Of a stretch of DNA of 64,000 nucleotides, positions 1 through 8,144 are shown piece after piece (the stretch's first letter is position 1; each line of letters opens with the position of its first letter). The position numbers and the translations under genes were made by a program. Source of the stretch: CBDEGU01 sp965238045 (GTDB taxonomy: Bacteria; Acidobacteriota; Terriglobia; Bryobacterales; UBA6623); assembly GCA_965238045.1 (NCBI GenBank), contig CBDEGU010000010.1, positions 687,379 through 751,378 on the forward strand, in the 5' to 3' direction. A model generated the notes under the pieces. The model had not been told where the DNA came from. It did no database searches and was given only the letters and a program-made list of their open reading frames with translations.

Positions 1-2
1 TC

Positions 3-1244
3 GCCGAGGTCGGCGATGCGCGCGACCCGCTCTGGATCGCGCTCGATCTCTCGCTGGCGCTCGGGCTGCAGGCTCTGGCCGGATTGCTTTGGTACTGGTT
101 CTTTCACTCGCCAAACTGGAAGCGGCTGGTCGCGATCTGCGCGACGGTTCCAGTGTTTATCGCGACGGCTACGGGCTTCTATCTGTTAGTGATCCCGGCC
201 CTGTTCTTGATCGAAGACGATACCGCACCGGAGCAAACCAGCTGGGCCGAGCAATGCACGGTCGAAAACTACAGCTTGCCGAGCGTCAACGTCTCGCCGC
301 ATCTTTCCCTAAGCCGGGCCGGCCAAGCCTGGATCACCGAGGCAGGTCCGTTGCCGATGCTTTCGCTGGTCCGCCTGCCCGGCTGCGAGGTTACGGCTAC
401 CGAAGTGAGATGGAGCAATGTCAGTCCGCGAGTTTGGCATGCCGCGCCCGGCGGCCGGATGGTCTATTCCACGCACCGGCGGTCTGATAAGAAGCAACTT
501 TGGTGGTATCTGCCGGGGCCGGATGAGGACGCGGTCGAGTTCGAAAAGCCGGAGAATCTCCATTACAACTACCCGATCCTCTCTGATGATGGCGAATGGG
601 TCGCGTGGCTGCGGCGTTCCGGCGGCACTCCGGGCCAATGGGAGCTTGAGGTGCTATTGCAACGACCTGTCGCCGGATCTGCCTCGGGCGAGGAGCGGAC
701 CGTCCCGCTCAAACCACTCGGCACGGGCAGTCTGCGCCTGCTGGGAGTCGATGCCGAAAAGGAAGTCCTAACGTTTGAGTACGACGTCAGGCAGTTCATT
801 GGGGTGGATTTTCAGTCCAAGGTCTTGTGGGGACCGGTGAAGCCCGAGGCCGTGAAGGCTTCGGGGGACTACTTCCTGCGCCTGCCCGGCGGCTGGGTTG
901 CGTGGGACTCGTATCGAGACTCGGGCAATTACGTCGTCGAATGGGACCTGCCCGCCGGCAAGGGCGTGCATCGCGTACTCAAAGGCCGCCGTATCCATTC
1001 GCTGGCCGCCGGCCCCGGCGGCAAGTATATCGCTATCAGCGTGGGAACCGCGTTGAGCATGGGCGATATTCAGGACTCGGTTTACGTGCTGCGCACCCGT
1101 GACGCCTCGGAGGTCTTTCGCAAGTATTTCCACCCATACACTCGAAGCAGCGTCGTGTTCGCGGGCGCGGAGTTCTTTGGGTACTTCGAGCCCGAGCCGC
1201 ATCCTGGTGTGGTGCGGTTCGTGCGCCTTCCCGAAGGCGGCTAG
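3..1244 (+). CDS. Membrane-anchored beta-propeller-like protein, 5' end outside window
   Basis: The reading frame is open from the first bases of the window, so the true start lies upstream; the first possible in-window start (TTG at 84) falls in the middle of a hydrophobic stretch. Two hydrophobic segments are visible, one around positions 30-105 and one at the peptide FIATATGFYLLVIPALFL, followed by a polar domain of about 340 residues rich in W, G and Y. Phrases such as YPILSDDGEWVAWLRR and SLAAGPGGKYIAIS look like propeller blades of the WD40/TolB type. I infer a membrane protein with a periplasmic propeller. The specific function is not recognised. It ends 10 bases before the stop of the convergent sialidase gene. 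Confidence 0.6.
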   Translation, partial: AEVGDARDPLWIALDLSLALGLQALAGLLWYWFFHSPNWKRLVAICATVPVFIATATGFYLLVIPALFLIEDDTAPEQTSWAEQCTVENYSLPSVNVSPHLSLSRAGQAWITEAGPLPMLSLVRLPGCEVTATEVRWSNVSPRVWHAAPGGRMVYSTHRRSDKKQLWWYLPGPDEDAVEFEKPENLHYNYPILSDDGEWVAWLRRSGGTPGQWELEVLLQRPVAGSASGEERTVPLKPLGTGSLRLLGVDAEKEVLTFEYDVRQFIGVDFQSKVLWGPVKPEAVKASGDYFLRLPGGWVAWDSYRDSGNYVVEWDLPAGKGVHRVLKGRRIHSLAAGPGGKYIAISVGTALSMGDIQDSVYVLRTRDASEVFRKYFHPYTRSSVVFAGAEFFGYFEPEPHPGVVRFVRLPEGG

Positions 1245-1253
1245 CCGCCCGTT

Positions 1254-2474
1254 TCACTGCGTCTGCTGCGGTGGAGTATCACTCCCGCCGCTGAGCCAGT
1301 CGAGCGAGAAACGAGCGAAGTGGATCGTCTCGTAGGCGTTTTCCTGGCCTCGCTCATAGAGGCAAGCAATCGAACCGTCGGGCAGCACCGCCAGCGACGA
1401 ATACGCGGCCAGACCCTCGTGGAGAAGCTTCGACACGGGCCAGCTCTCGCCCTCGTCGTAGCTCAACCGGACGGTCATCTTCACCCGGTCGGTCATGCTG
1501 GCTGGATTGGAAAACAACAGCCGGTTTCGGCCGCCAGTTTCCGCACCAGTTGCGGCCGCAGTTGTAGCCAACGTATAGCGCAGGAAGCTGGCCTGGCACA
1601 CAGGCTCAATGAGAGTGTCGTCAAAGGAGAGGTCGGACCAGGTTTCGCCGCCGTCCCCGCTCCAGGCCAGGGCGCGTTTGCCGTCGCGGCCGGCATGCTT
1701 GGCGACGCGGCCCCAGTAACTGCGCATGTTGAGCAGCAGCCGGCCATCGGCCAGCTCGACCAGTTGGGATTCGTCAGTATGCTCGGGCAGCAGGCCGCCA
1801 AGCTGCCATGTTTCCCCGTGGTCGTCGCTATAAAACACGTAAGAGTGCTGAATGCGTTCTTCCCCCGACATGACGCCGTAGTCGGCCGGAATCACCAGCC
1901 GGCCCTTGCGGGGTCCTTGCCGCAATTGAATGCCAACACCGGGTCCGGCGGCGACCCAGGCCCAGTCATCCCGCTTCACGGTGCTGGAGATGCTGACCGG
2001 CTCGGACCAGCTCAAGCCGTCGTCGGTGCTGCTGGTGATGAAAACCTCTTTGTTGTCCTTGTTAAAGGGCAGCCAAATGGTCCCTGTGTCCTGGTCAACG
2101 ACCGGGCAGGGGTTGCCAATCGTGATTTCGGCGTCGCCACCTTCCTCGTAAACGATGCTCTGGGCGGACCAGGTCGCGCCGTTATCGGTGCTGCGTTTGA
2201 CGACGAGATCGATATTGCCGTGGTCGCGGCGATCGTTCTTGCGCGCTTCGCTGAAGGCCAGTAGCGTTCCTTTTGAGGTGGTCACCAGGGACGGGATGCG
2301 ATAGGAGTGGTAGCCGTCATCCCCGGCGGACCAGAGCGGAAACTGCTCTGGTTCGGCGGGCGCGGAATCGGCCTCCGGCGCCGCGCCGCACGCGGGGCAC
2401 AGCAGAACAGCCACCGTCACAACGATCGCGGCCAGCGCGCGCGGACTGGGCAAAGCATCTCGACGGTTTTTCAT
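1254..2474 (-). CDS. Exo-alpha-sialidase-like lipoprotein (GH33-type, BNR repeats)
   Basis: This is probably a secreted or surface glycoside hydrolase that removes terminal sialic acids or related sugars. The N-terminus is a lipoprotein signal: a hydrophobic run followed by the lipobox LCPAC. The mature part starts with the family hallmark YRIPSL, which carries the arginine of the sialidase triad, and has Asp-box motifs (STDNGATW, STDDGLSW, SDDHGETW, SGDGGETW, SYDEGESW) at regular spacing, as expected of a six-bladed sialidase propeller. Its length of about 406 residues is normal for the family. The ATG at 2474 was chosen because GGAGG lies 7 bases upstream; a longer frame starting at 2501 has no such site. 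Confidence 0.85.
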   Translation of the reverse strand: MKNRRDALPSPRALAAIVVTVAVLLCPACGAAPEADSAPAEPEQFPLWSAGDDGYHSYRIPSLVTTSKGTLLAFSEARKNDRRDHGNIDLVVKRSTDNGATWSAQSIVYEEGGDAEITIGNPCPVVDQDTGTIWLPFNKDNKEVFITSSTDDGLSWSEPVSISSTVKRDDWAWVAAGPGVGIQLRQGPRKGRLVIPADYGVMSGEERIQHSYVFYSDDHGETWQLGGLLPEHTDESQLVELADGRLLLNMRSYWGRVAKHAGRDGKRALAWSGDGGETWSDLSFDDTLIEPVCQASFLRYTLATTAAATGAETGGRNRLLFSNPASMTDRVKMTVRLSYDEGESWPVSKLLHEGLAAYSSLAVLPDGSIACLYERGQENAYETIHFARFSLDWLSGGSDTPPQQTQ

Positions 2475-2520
2475 CCAGAGCCTCCGCATAAGTGATACCA
2501 CGTTTGCGGCCGCCGCGTGT

Positions 2521-3507
2521 CTATCCGGCGCGGTCCTCTTCGGCGCTGCCCGGTCTGGCGTGACACGGTTCCCAGGCCGTGCCCTGGTGGCCGAACTCGA
2601 ACAACTCGGGATGAAGAATCTCGGCCAGGATTTCGAGCGAGTCCGCCAGCCGGGGACCGGGCCGATTAAAATATTGATTCCCGTCGGCCAGGTACACGCG
2701 GCCCTGGCGTACCGCCGTTAGGTTCTTCCAGTCGGGGCGCGATTCAAGCACGGGCAAATCCTGTCTCACACGAGAGAGATCGAAACCGCAGGGGGCGATG
2801 ACGAGGATGTCGGGGTCGGCCCGCCGCAGGTCGCCGGATGTAATCGGCGGCGAATGTTTACCGGGCTCGGCCAAGAGAGCATCTCCGCCGGCCATTCTGA
2901 CAAGTTCCGGCATCCAGTAGCCGGCCGCCATCAGCGGGTCGGCCCATTCGAGGCAGACGACCGTTGGCCGTGATTTCAAGGGCATGGTCTTCGCTTCGAT
3001 CCGCTGCATGCGCGTTTGCAAGACGGCGACGAGCTGAACACCGTTCTTGGTGACGCCGAGGATCGAAGCAACGCGGCAGAGGTCATGCCAGAAGCTGGCG
3101 AGGGAAGTGGTTTGAAGCGAAATGATCGTCACCTCGCTGCCGGTGATCTGGCCCACGGCTCGCTGGACGTCGTCAAGACTGACGGCGCAGACTTCGCACT
3201 GGGTTTGGGTGACGATATGCGTGGGCTGGAGGGCGCGCAGCTTGGCGGGAAAGACCTCGTATACGCCCAGTGCGTCCTCGGCGGCTGAGAGCTGTGATTC
3301 CCGCACACGACGATCGATCTCGGCGCTTGTGCCAGAGATATCAAAACGGGGACGGGTGCATACCGGCAGTGACCGCACTGCGGGCGGGTAGTCACATTCA
3401 TGGGAACGGCCGACCAGCGAAGACTCAAGACCGAGCGCGCAGAGCATCTCGGTGGCGCTGGCGATGAGACTGATGATGCGCGGACGGAACTCGCTTGGCA
3501 GGCCCAT
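2521..3507 (-). CDS. Periplasmic-binding-fold protein, cobalamin-binding (BtuF-like)
   Basis: The 328-residue product matches the helical-backbone binding proteins of vitamin B12 and siderophore ABC transporters. It opens with PRIISLIASATEMLCALGL, the usual start of the BtuF/FecB fold, and continues with the family phrase PTHIVTQTQCEVCAVS, typical of the short cytosolic-looking 'cobalamin-binding protein' group. No signal peptide is evident, which is common in that subgroup. No permease or ATPase gene is adjacent, so a transport role is an inference. The gene is divergent from rpmB, with about 220 bases between them. I see no strong ribosome binding site before the ATG at 3507. Confidence 0.75.
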   Translation of the reverse strand: MGLPSEFRPRIISLIASATEMLCALGLESSLVGRSHECDYPPAVRSLPVCTRPRFDISGTSAEIDRRVRESQLSAAEDALGVYEVFPAKLRALQPTHIVTQTQCEVCAVSLDDVQRAVGQITGSEVTIISLQTTSLASFWHDLCRVASILGVTKNGVQLVAVLQTRMQRIEAKTMPLKSRPTVVCLEWADPLMAAGYWMPELVRMAGGDALLAEPGKHSPPITSGDLRRADPDILVIAPCGFDLSRVRQDLPVLESRPDWKNLTAVRQGRVYLADGNQYFNRPGPRLADSLEILAEILHPELFEFGHQGTAWEPCHARPGSAEEDRAG

Positions 3508-3592
3508 ACTTTGCGTCTATTGTCGCAATTTCGCGCCAGGGCGAGGCCCGCTAGCGGGGGGGGGAACGATGGGGATAGAAAAACCGTCTCCG

Positions 3593-3601
3593 TGCTATAA
3601 T
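3593..3601 (+). promoter_or_regulatory. Extended -10 promoter upstream of rpmB
   Basis: The string TGCTATAAT is a perfect extended -10 element for a sigma-70-type factor. No good -35 is present at the usual distance, as is normal for extended -10 promoters. It points at rpmB and would give a leader of about 125 bases. Confidence 0.55.
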
Positions 3602-3730
3602 ACGAGGAACGGAAGGCGAATCGGTTGCTGGCACGAGTGGTCCCTCAAGCTGCCAGACGTCGAGCCGCACTGGACCCAATCGGGTCGGCCGTTATTTTTG
3701 AAGACCGTCTTTTAGGCAGGAGAAAGGTTC

Positions 3731-3967
3731 ATGGCGAAAGTTTGTGTAGTTACCGGAAAGCGGCCTATGTTCGGCAACAATGTTTCCCACGCCAACAACA
3801 AGACGCGCCGGCGCTTCGAGCCGAATCTTCAGAAAAAACGCTTTTGGATCCCAAGCGAAAAACGCTGGATTCGAATGCGCGTGAGCGCCAAGGCGATCAA
3901 GATCATCGACAAGAAAGGGATCGAGAGCGTCCTTGCCGACATGCGGCGGCGCGGCCAGAAGGTCTGA
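3731..3967 (+). CDS. rpmB: 50S ribosomal protein bL28
   Basis: This is the large-subunit ribosomal protein L28, 78 residues long, the normal size. The N-terminus MAKVCVVTGKRPMFGNNVSH and the downstream NNKTRRRFEPNLQ and FWIPSEKRWIRMRVS segments are the conserved core of the family, and the C-terminus is basic. A purine-rich Shine-Dalgarno sequence (CAGGAGAAAGG) precedes the ATG at a suitable distance. The gene stands alone between divergent and convergent neighbours and is served by the promoter at 3593. Confidence 0.97.
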   Translation: MAKVCVVTGKRPMFGNNVSHANNKTRRRFEPNLQKKRFWIPSEKRWIRMRVSAKAIKIIDKKGIESVLADMRRRGQKV

Positions 3968-4060
3968 ACCGGTCTTCTTGCACTTCCTTCCCTTCCCTGT
4001 GTTGCATGCGGCTAGTTTGGCGGCGTTCCAGGGCGGAGCGGTCCGAGCCAGCACGGGCTG

Positions 4061-6127
4061 CTAGCCGTGACGATGGAGCCGGTACACGAGAAACGCTCTG
4101 TCGTGATGAAGCAACTCGGCGTCGTACTTCTCCGCGAGGCTGGTTTCAAACCCTTTTCGTGCTGGCGCGGGAAGAACCAGGTACTCGTAACGGCGCTCCG
4201 CGAGTCTCTGCGCGGTAACGTCCAGTATCCGGTGACGGCCGCGCCACTTCGGCATCTGGATATTGAAACGTTTGGGGTTGACGAGATAGCCCCTCGCCCG
4301 ATTCATCATTCCCAAGATCGCTGCTTCGGCTGGAGCTTTGCGAGACAGGAAGTCGACGGACGGATAGGAGGCGACGGTTCGCTTCAGATACTCTTGCTTG
4401 CTGATCTTTCCGGCGAAGTAATAGAGTTGTGGTCCGTTGATCTCGATGATCATCGACATCAGCATCGCGAACATCAGGCTGTAGGCCAGCGCGCCGTGGA
4501 TCGACAGGCGGACCCAGCGGCCCGAGTTCTCGTGAAAGCTGTGCAGCCGGGCGGCCGCGAAGATGATCAGCAGCATGAACGGAATGATCCCGTAACGCAG
4601 AATCAGCCATATGTAGCCCAAGTAGGCCAGATAGACGACCAGAAAAAACCAGCACGCCGTCTCTTCGAGCCGTCTCTTTCGGCGCCGGACAAACAGCCAC
4701 ATCGGCAGGAACAAGACCAGAAAGATGCCGCAGGGGTTCTCCGAGGGGGTCTCGAAACAACGAGTGCCGTTGAAATGAGTCATCCACGGATAAAGCGTGT
4801 AGAGTTTCCATAACGGAGGCCGGGCGCCGCCCTGTATCGGCGGAAACTGTCTCGTCATGGCGCCGGTCCCGAGCGGGTACACGGGGTTGCCCCTTAAAAG
4901 GTAAGTCCGCGCATGCCAGCCGAAACCGAACAACAGCCCGATCAAGACGAGTGTTCCCAGCAATCGCGGGCGGCGCCAGACGGCTGAGAGAAAGAGCAGA
5001 CCGAGCGGGATGGCGCCGAACAGAGCCGTATGTTTGACCCCAAAGCTCGCCGCCAGCAGGAATACTCCCGCATGGAACCATCGCTGGTTGCCCGATGCTC
5101 GTCCGCGCAAAAAGGCGTAGAGCGCCCCGAGCTGGAAGAGAGCCAGCACCGAGTCATTTTTGAAACTGCTGCCGGTCCAGTGGATAAACGGCACCGTGCC
5201 GGCAAGGAGTGCGCCCGCCACGCTGGGAAGGCGCTCGAAGCCGCAGCGGCGCGCCAGGGCGTAGATCAGAAGCAGGGTCGCAAGAAAAAACGACGGGCCC
5301 AGCATTTGGGCCGCGGGCTGTCCGCCCAGCGCATAGCCAAGCGTCGCGAGTACCTCGCTGCCCTTCGGGAAGTAGGTGTAGGGCAGGTCTGGCAGCGGCG
5401 TTACGGCTCGCTCGGCGACGAAATGACGAATCTCGGGCAGGTGAAATGTCATCGCGTCGGTGTTGATGCTGGGCGCAAGCATCAACATCGTCGTAAACAG
5501 CGTGAAGAGCAGCACGAACGGTATCAACACGCCGAGAAAGGGGCCGCTCAGAGTGGTGTCCGACCGCCAGACCGAGACGATTCCTCTCAGCTCGGCGATG
5601 AGCCGCATCACCCGCGCGCGAAATACAAGACAGGGAGTGAGCAGAAGAATCAGAAACACTGCGGGGTAGAAGGCATCCAGCATTCCCAAAACGAAGAGCG
5701 CGCTTGATAGGAGCCCCACGCCAAGCGCCAGCGAGAGAGCGAGGCTTTCGGTCAGCAAATCCGTTTCCAGTCCCAGCCGGTCTAGGCAGGCTCTGCCGGT
5801 GACGTAGCACGCGCAGAGGGTCAGCAAGGTGATCGCCGCCGCCCGCGGCTCGTACACCACGCACCCGATGAGGGGCACGGCGGCGAAGACTAGCGGTTCC
5901 AACCGCCAAGCCCCCCTCCTCCGCCACCACGGGTACACAGCCGCCGTGAGCGCCAGCAGCGGAAGAACAACAAGAATCATTCGGTAGAATTGCGGGCCGG
6001 GACTGCGGAAGTATTCCACGTGCCAGCGAAACGGGCCCACGGTAAGCCAGAGCGCGAACGCCAGCCATGCGAACCACATCGCCGTCGCCGCACGGTGACG
6101 GAAACGGGGAACGAGGTCTAACTCCAT
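4061..6127 (-). CDS. Polytopic membrane protein, GT39/ArnT-like glycosyltransferase family
   Basis: A 688-residue integral membrane protein with roughly a dozen hydrophobic helices (for example ALWLTVGPF, ILVVLPLLALTAAVYPW, FLLVVYLAYLGYIWLILRYGIIPFMLLIIFAAARL) and a soluble C-terminal tail. The first large loop contains INTDAMTFHLPEIRHF, where an acidic residue sits as in dolichyl-phosphate-sugar dependent GT-C enzymes. I infer a lipid-linked sugar transferase of the GT39/DUF2029 sort; donor and acceptor are unknown. The ATG at 6127 was preferred over the longer open frame because the hydrophobic domain begins just after it and the upstream residues are low-complexity and polar. Confidence 0.65.
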   Translation of the reverse strand: MELDLVPRFRHRAATAMWFAWLAFALWLTVGPFRWHVEYFRSPGPQFYRMILVVLPLLALTAAVYPWWRRRGAWRLEPLVFAAVPLIGCVVYEPRAAAITLLTLCACYVTGRACLDRLGLETDLLTESLALSLALGVGLLSSALFVLGMLDAFYPAVFLILLLTPCLVFRARVMRLIAELRGIVSVWRSDTTLSGPFLGVLIPFVLLFTLFTTMLMLAPSINTDAMTFHLPEIRHFVAERAVTPLPDLPYTYFPKGSEVLATLGYALGGQPAAQMLGPSFFLATLLLIYALARRCGFERLPSVAGALLAGTVPFIHWTGSSFKNDSVLALFQLGALYAFLRGRASGNQRWFHAGVFLLAASFGVKHTALFGAIPLGLLFLSAVWRRPRLLGTLVLIGLLFGFGWHARTYLLRGNPVYPLGTGAMTRQFPPIQGGARPPLWKLYTLYPWMTHFNGTRCFETPSENPCGIFLVLFLPMWLFVRRRKRRLEETACWFFLVVYLAYLGYIWLILRYGIIPFMLLIIFAAARLHSFHENSGRWVRLSIHGALAYSLMFAMLMSMIIEINGPQLYYFAGKISKQEYLKRTVASYPSVDFLSRKAPAEAAILGMMNRARGYLVNPKRFNIQMPKWRGRHRILDVTAQRLAERRYEYLVLPAPARKGFETSLAEKYDAELLHHDRAFLVYRLHRHG

Positions 6128-6408
6128 GATTTTCCCTGAAGGGGTTTCCGTCCGTCCGTCTTGGCAGTGCTGGAATACGGAATGATTCCGTTGCCCGCCG
6201 CCGTGATTCCGGCTGCTCTCGGGCGACCTCTCCGGCGGACCCGGCGGACGAGAAAACATGGCAACAACGAACTTCCGCCACGGGTTGCTAAGGGATCTAG
6301 CGTATCATAGGGGAGCGCTCGCGCTCTGCTGGAGGCGTGCTCTGCTGGTGACGTGCTGGGCCCGCGGCAGAGCCGAGCCGGTCTGCCGCTCTCCGCCAGA
6401 AACTTAGA

Positions 6409-7383
6409 ATGCCCCAGGATTCATCGCCCGCTTCGGTCCCGTGGACGACCGCTCTGTTTGCCGATCCGGTCTCGAAGCTCCACACCACCGGACGCCGCCA
6501 CCCAGAACGGCCCGAGAGGTTTGACGCCGTCGTGGATGCCATCCAGTCGGCGGGTCTCGATAAGAAAGTAAGGCGTTTGGCGCGCCGCCGGGCGACCGAA
6601 GACGAGCTGGCACTCTGCCACACCCGGCCCTATATCGAGGCCGTGAAACAGGATGTCCGCTCTGGAGCCCAGATGCTGCGGACCGGAGATACTCAGATTT
6701 GCGGCAAGTCTTTCGATGTCGCTCTTGAAGCGGCCGGAGGCGTTCTTAACGCCGTCGACGAGGTAGCCGAACCTAGGGCGCGCAACGCTTTCTGCGTGCT
6801 TCGGCCGCCTGGACACCATGCCGTGCCCGATCGCGGCATGGGCTTCTGTATCTTTAACAATGTCAGCATTGCCGCCCGTTACGCTCAGCGGCGCCATGGG
6901 GTCTCGAAAGTCCTGATCGCCGATTGGGACGTCCATCATGGCAATGGCACCCAGGAGATTTTCTATCGCGACGGCTCGGTCTTCTTTTTCAGCACGCATC
7001 AGTCGCCTTGGTATCCGGGGACAGGGATGGAAGATGAAACGGGCGAGGGCGCCGGGCATGGGACAACGCTTAACTGCCCCTTCCCTTCCGGGGCCGGGCG
7101 AGAAGAAATCCTGGGGGCCTTCCGAAACAAGTTGCTTCCGGCGGCCAAAGAGTTCCAGCCGGAGCTGGTCTTAATCTCCGCCGGTTTTGATTCCAGGTTG
7201 GGAGATCCTTTGGGTGAGTTTGCTCTCTCGGACGACGACTTCGGCGAACTGACCACGATCATGCTCGAAATCGCCGACATGCACGCGGGAGGGAGGCTGG
7301 TTTCGGTCCTTGAGGGCGGATACAACTTGGAAGGTCTGGGAGCGGCCGCCGTGGCACATCTGAGCACCCTCTCCGGAGCGTGA
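6409..7383 (+). CDS. Histone deacetylase-family amidohydrolase
   Basis: This is a zinc-dependent deacetylase of the HDAC/acetoin-utilisation/acetylpolyamine amidohydrolase superfamily, 324 residues, full length. Visible motifs are HPERPERF near the N-terminus, RPPGHHA (the paired catalytic histidines), the zinc site DWDVHHGNGTQ, STHQSPWYPGTG, SAGFDSRLGDPLG and the C-terminal EGGYNL, whose tyrosine stabilises the intermediate. In bacteria such enzymes deacetylate polyamines, small amides or protein lysines; which one applies here cannot be told. It stands alone, and the ATG at 6409 has only a weak upstream purine stretch. Confidence 0.92.
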   Translation: MPQDSSPASVPWTTALFADPVSKLHTTGRRHPERPERFDAVVDAIQSAGLDKKVRRLARRRATEDELALCHTRPYIEAVKQDVRSGAQMLRTGDTQICGKSFDVALEAAGGVLNAVDEVAEPRARNAFCVLRPPGHHAVPDRGMGFCIFNNVSIAARYAQRRHGVSKVLIADWDVHHGNGTQEIFYRDGSVFFFSTHQSPWYPGTGMEDETGEGAGHGTTLNCPFPSGAGREEILGAFRNKLLPAAKEFQPELVLISAGFDSRLGDPLGEFALSDDDFGELTTIMLEIADMHAGGRLVSVLEGGYNLEGLGAAAVAHLSTLSGA

Positions 7384-7477
7384 ATCCCGGCGCGCAAAAC
7401 AACGAGCGGGCACCAGGAGGGGATCCATACCCTGACACCCGGCGCGGGGATGCTCTTGCCGATTGGAAGGCGTCTCG

Positions 7478-7873
7478 CTAGGCGGCTTCCCGCGAAAGCA
7501 TCTGGATTTCTAGAATGGGCGAGGTCGTTACGATGCGGAAAACAGGGTGACGAAATTCGAGATGCATGCTGCGGCCGATGTAGCCCATCTTGAGCATCGA
7601 TCCGCCCCAGCTCGATCCATGAATGGACACCATAACCGGATCGGGGCAGAATTCCGGATGCCCCGAGATGAGCGCCTTGCTGCCGCCGCAGGTCACGATC
7701 CGGTAGGAGCGATTTTCCGTCTGCACTTCCAGGCGCGAGCCCTCGGGCAGATCCTCTAAGAAAACTCCGCCCTCGACTTCCGACCGCACAATGTTGCGGT
7801 TGATTTCGTCGCTGAACACTGGCAGCGGACGGAACAAATTCACTAGCGTATTCGATGAGGACGCGCTCTCCAC
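7478..7873 (-). CDS. Conserved-looking hypothetical protein
   Basis: A 131-residue protein with a GTG start and a codon pattern like the neighbouring host genes. The segment GSRLEVQTENRSYRIVTCGGSKALISGHPEFCPDPVMV is rich in beta-strand propensity, and no signal peptide or membrane segment is present. I do not recognise the family. It sits between the HDAC-like gene and the cytochrome-quinoprotein gene without obvious operon partners. Confidence 0.55.
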   Translation of the reverse strand: MESASSSNTLVNLFRPLPVFSDEINRNIVRSEVEGGVFLEDLPEGSRLEVQTENRSYRIVTCGGSKALISGHPEFCPDPVMVSIHGSSWGGSMLKMGYIGRSMHLEFRHPVFRIVTTSPILEIQMLSREAA

Positions 7874-8144
7874 GGTGATTCCCAGCCTGTTCCTAATTGT
7901 ACTCTACTCCAGGAGCGGCTGGGGCAAATGAGTGGCGGGCCGAACTACAAACCTGCCCTAGTGGAACGAAGGTGTTGCGCCGGCTTGCCTTGCGGAACCC
8001 CAGGGCGTTCGCCGTGATGGCGGGGCTGGGGTCACATGGGGAAACCTTCGGCGGGTCCGTAGTATGATTGGTCCTGAACGTTTTGCCTCCCCGTGCTGGC
8101 CGTGATGAGCGGCTCAAGGATTCGTCCATTTCGGAGGATGCCCC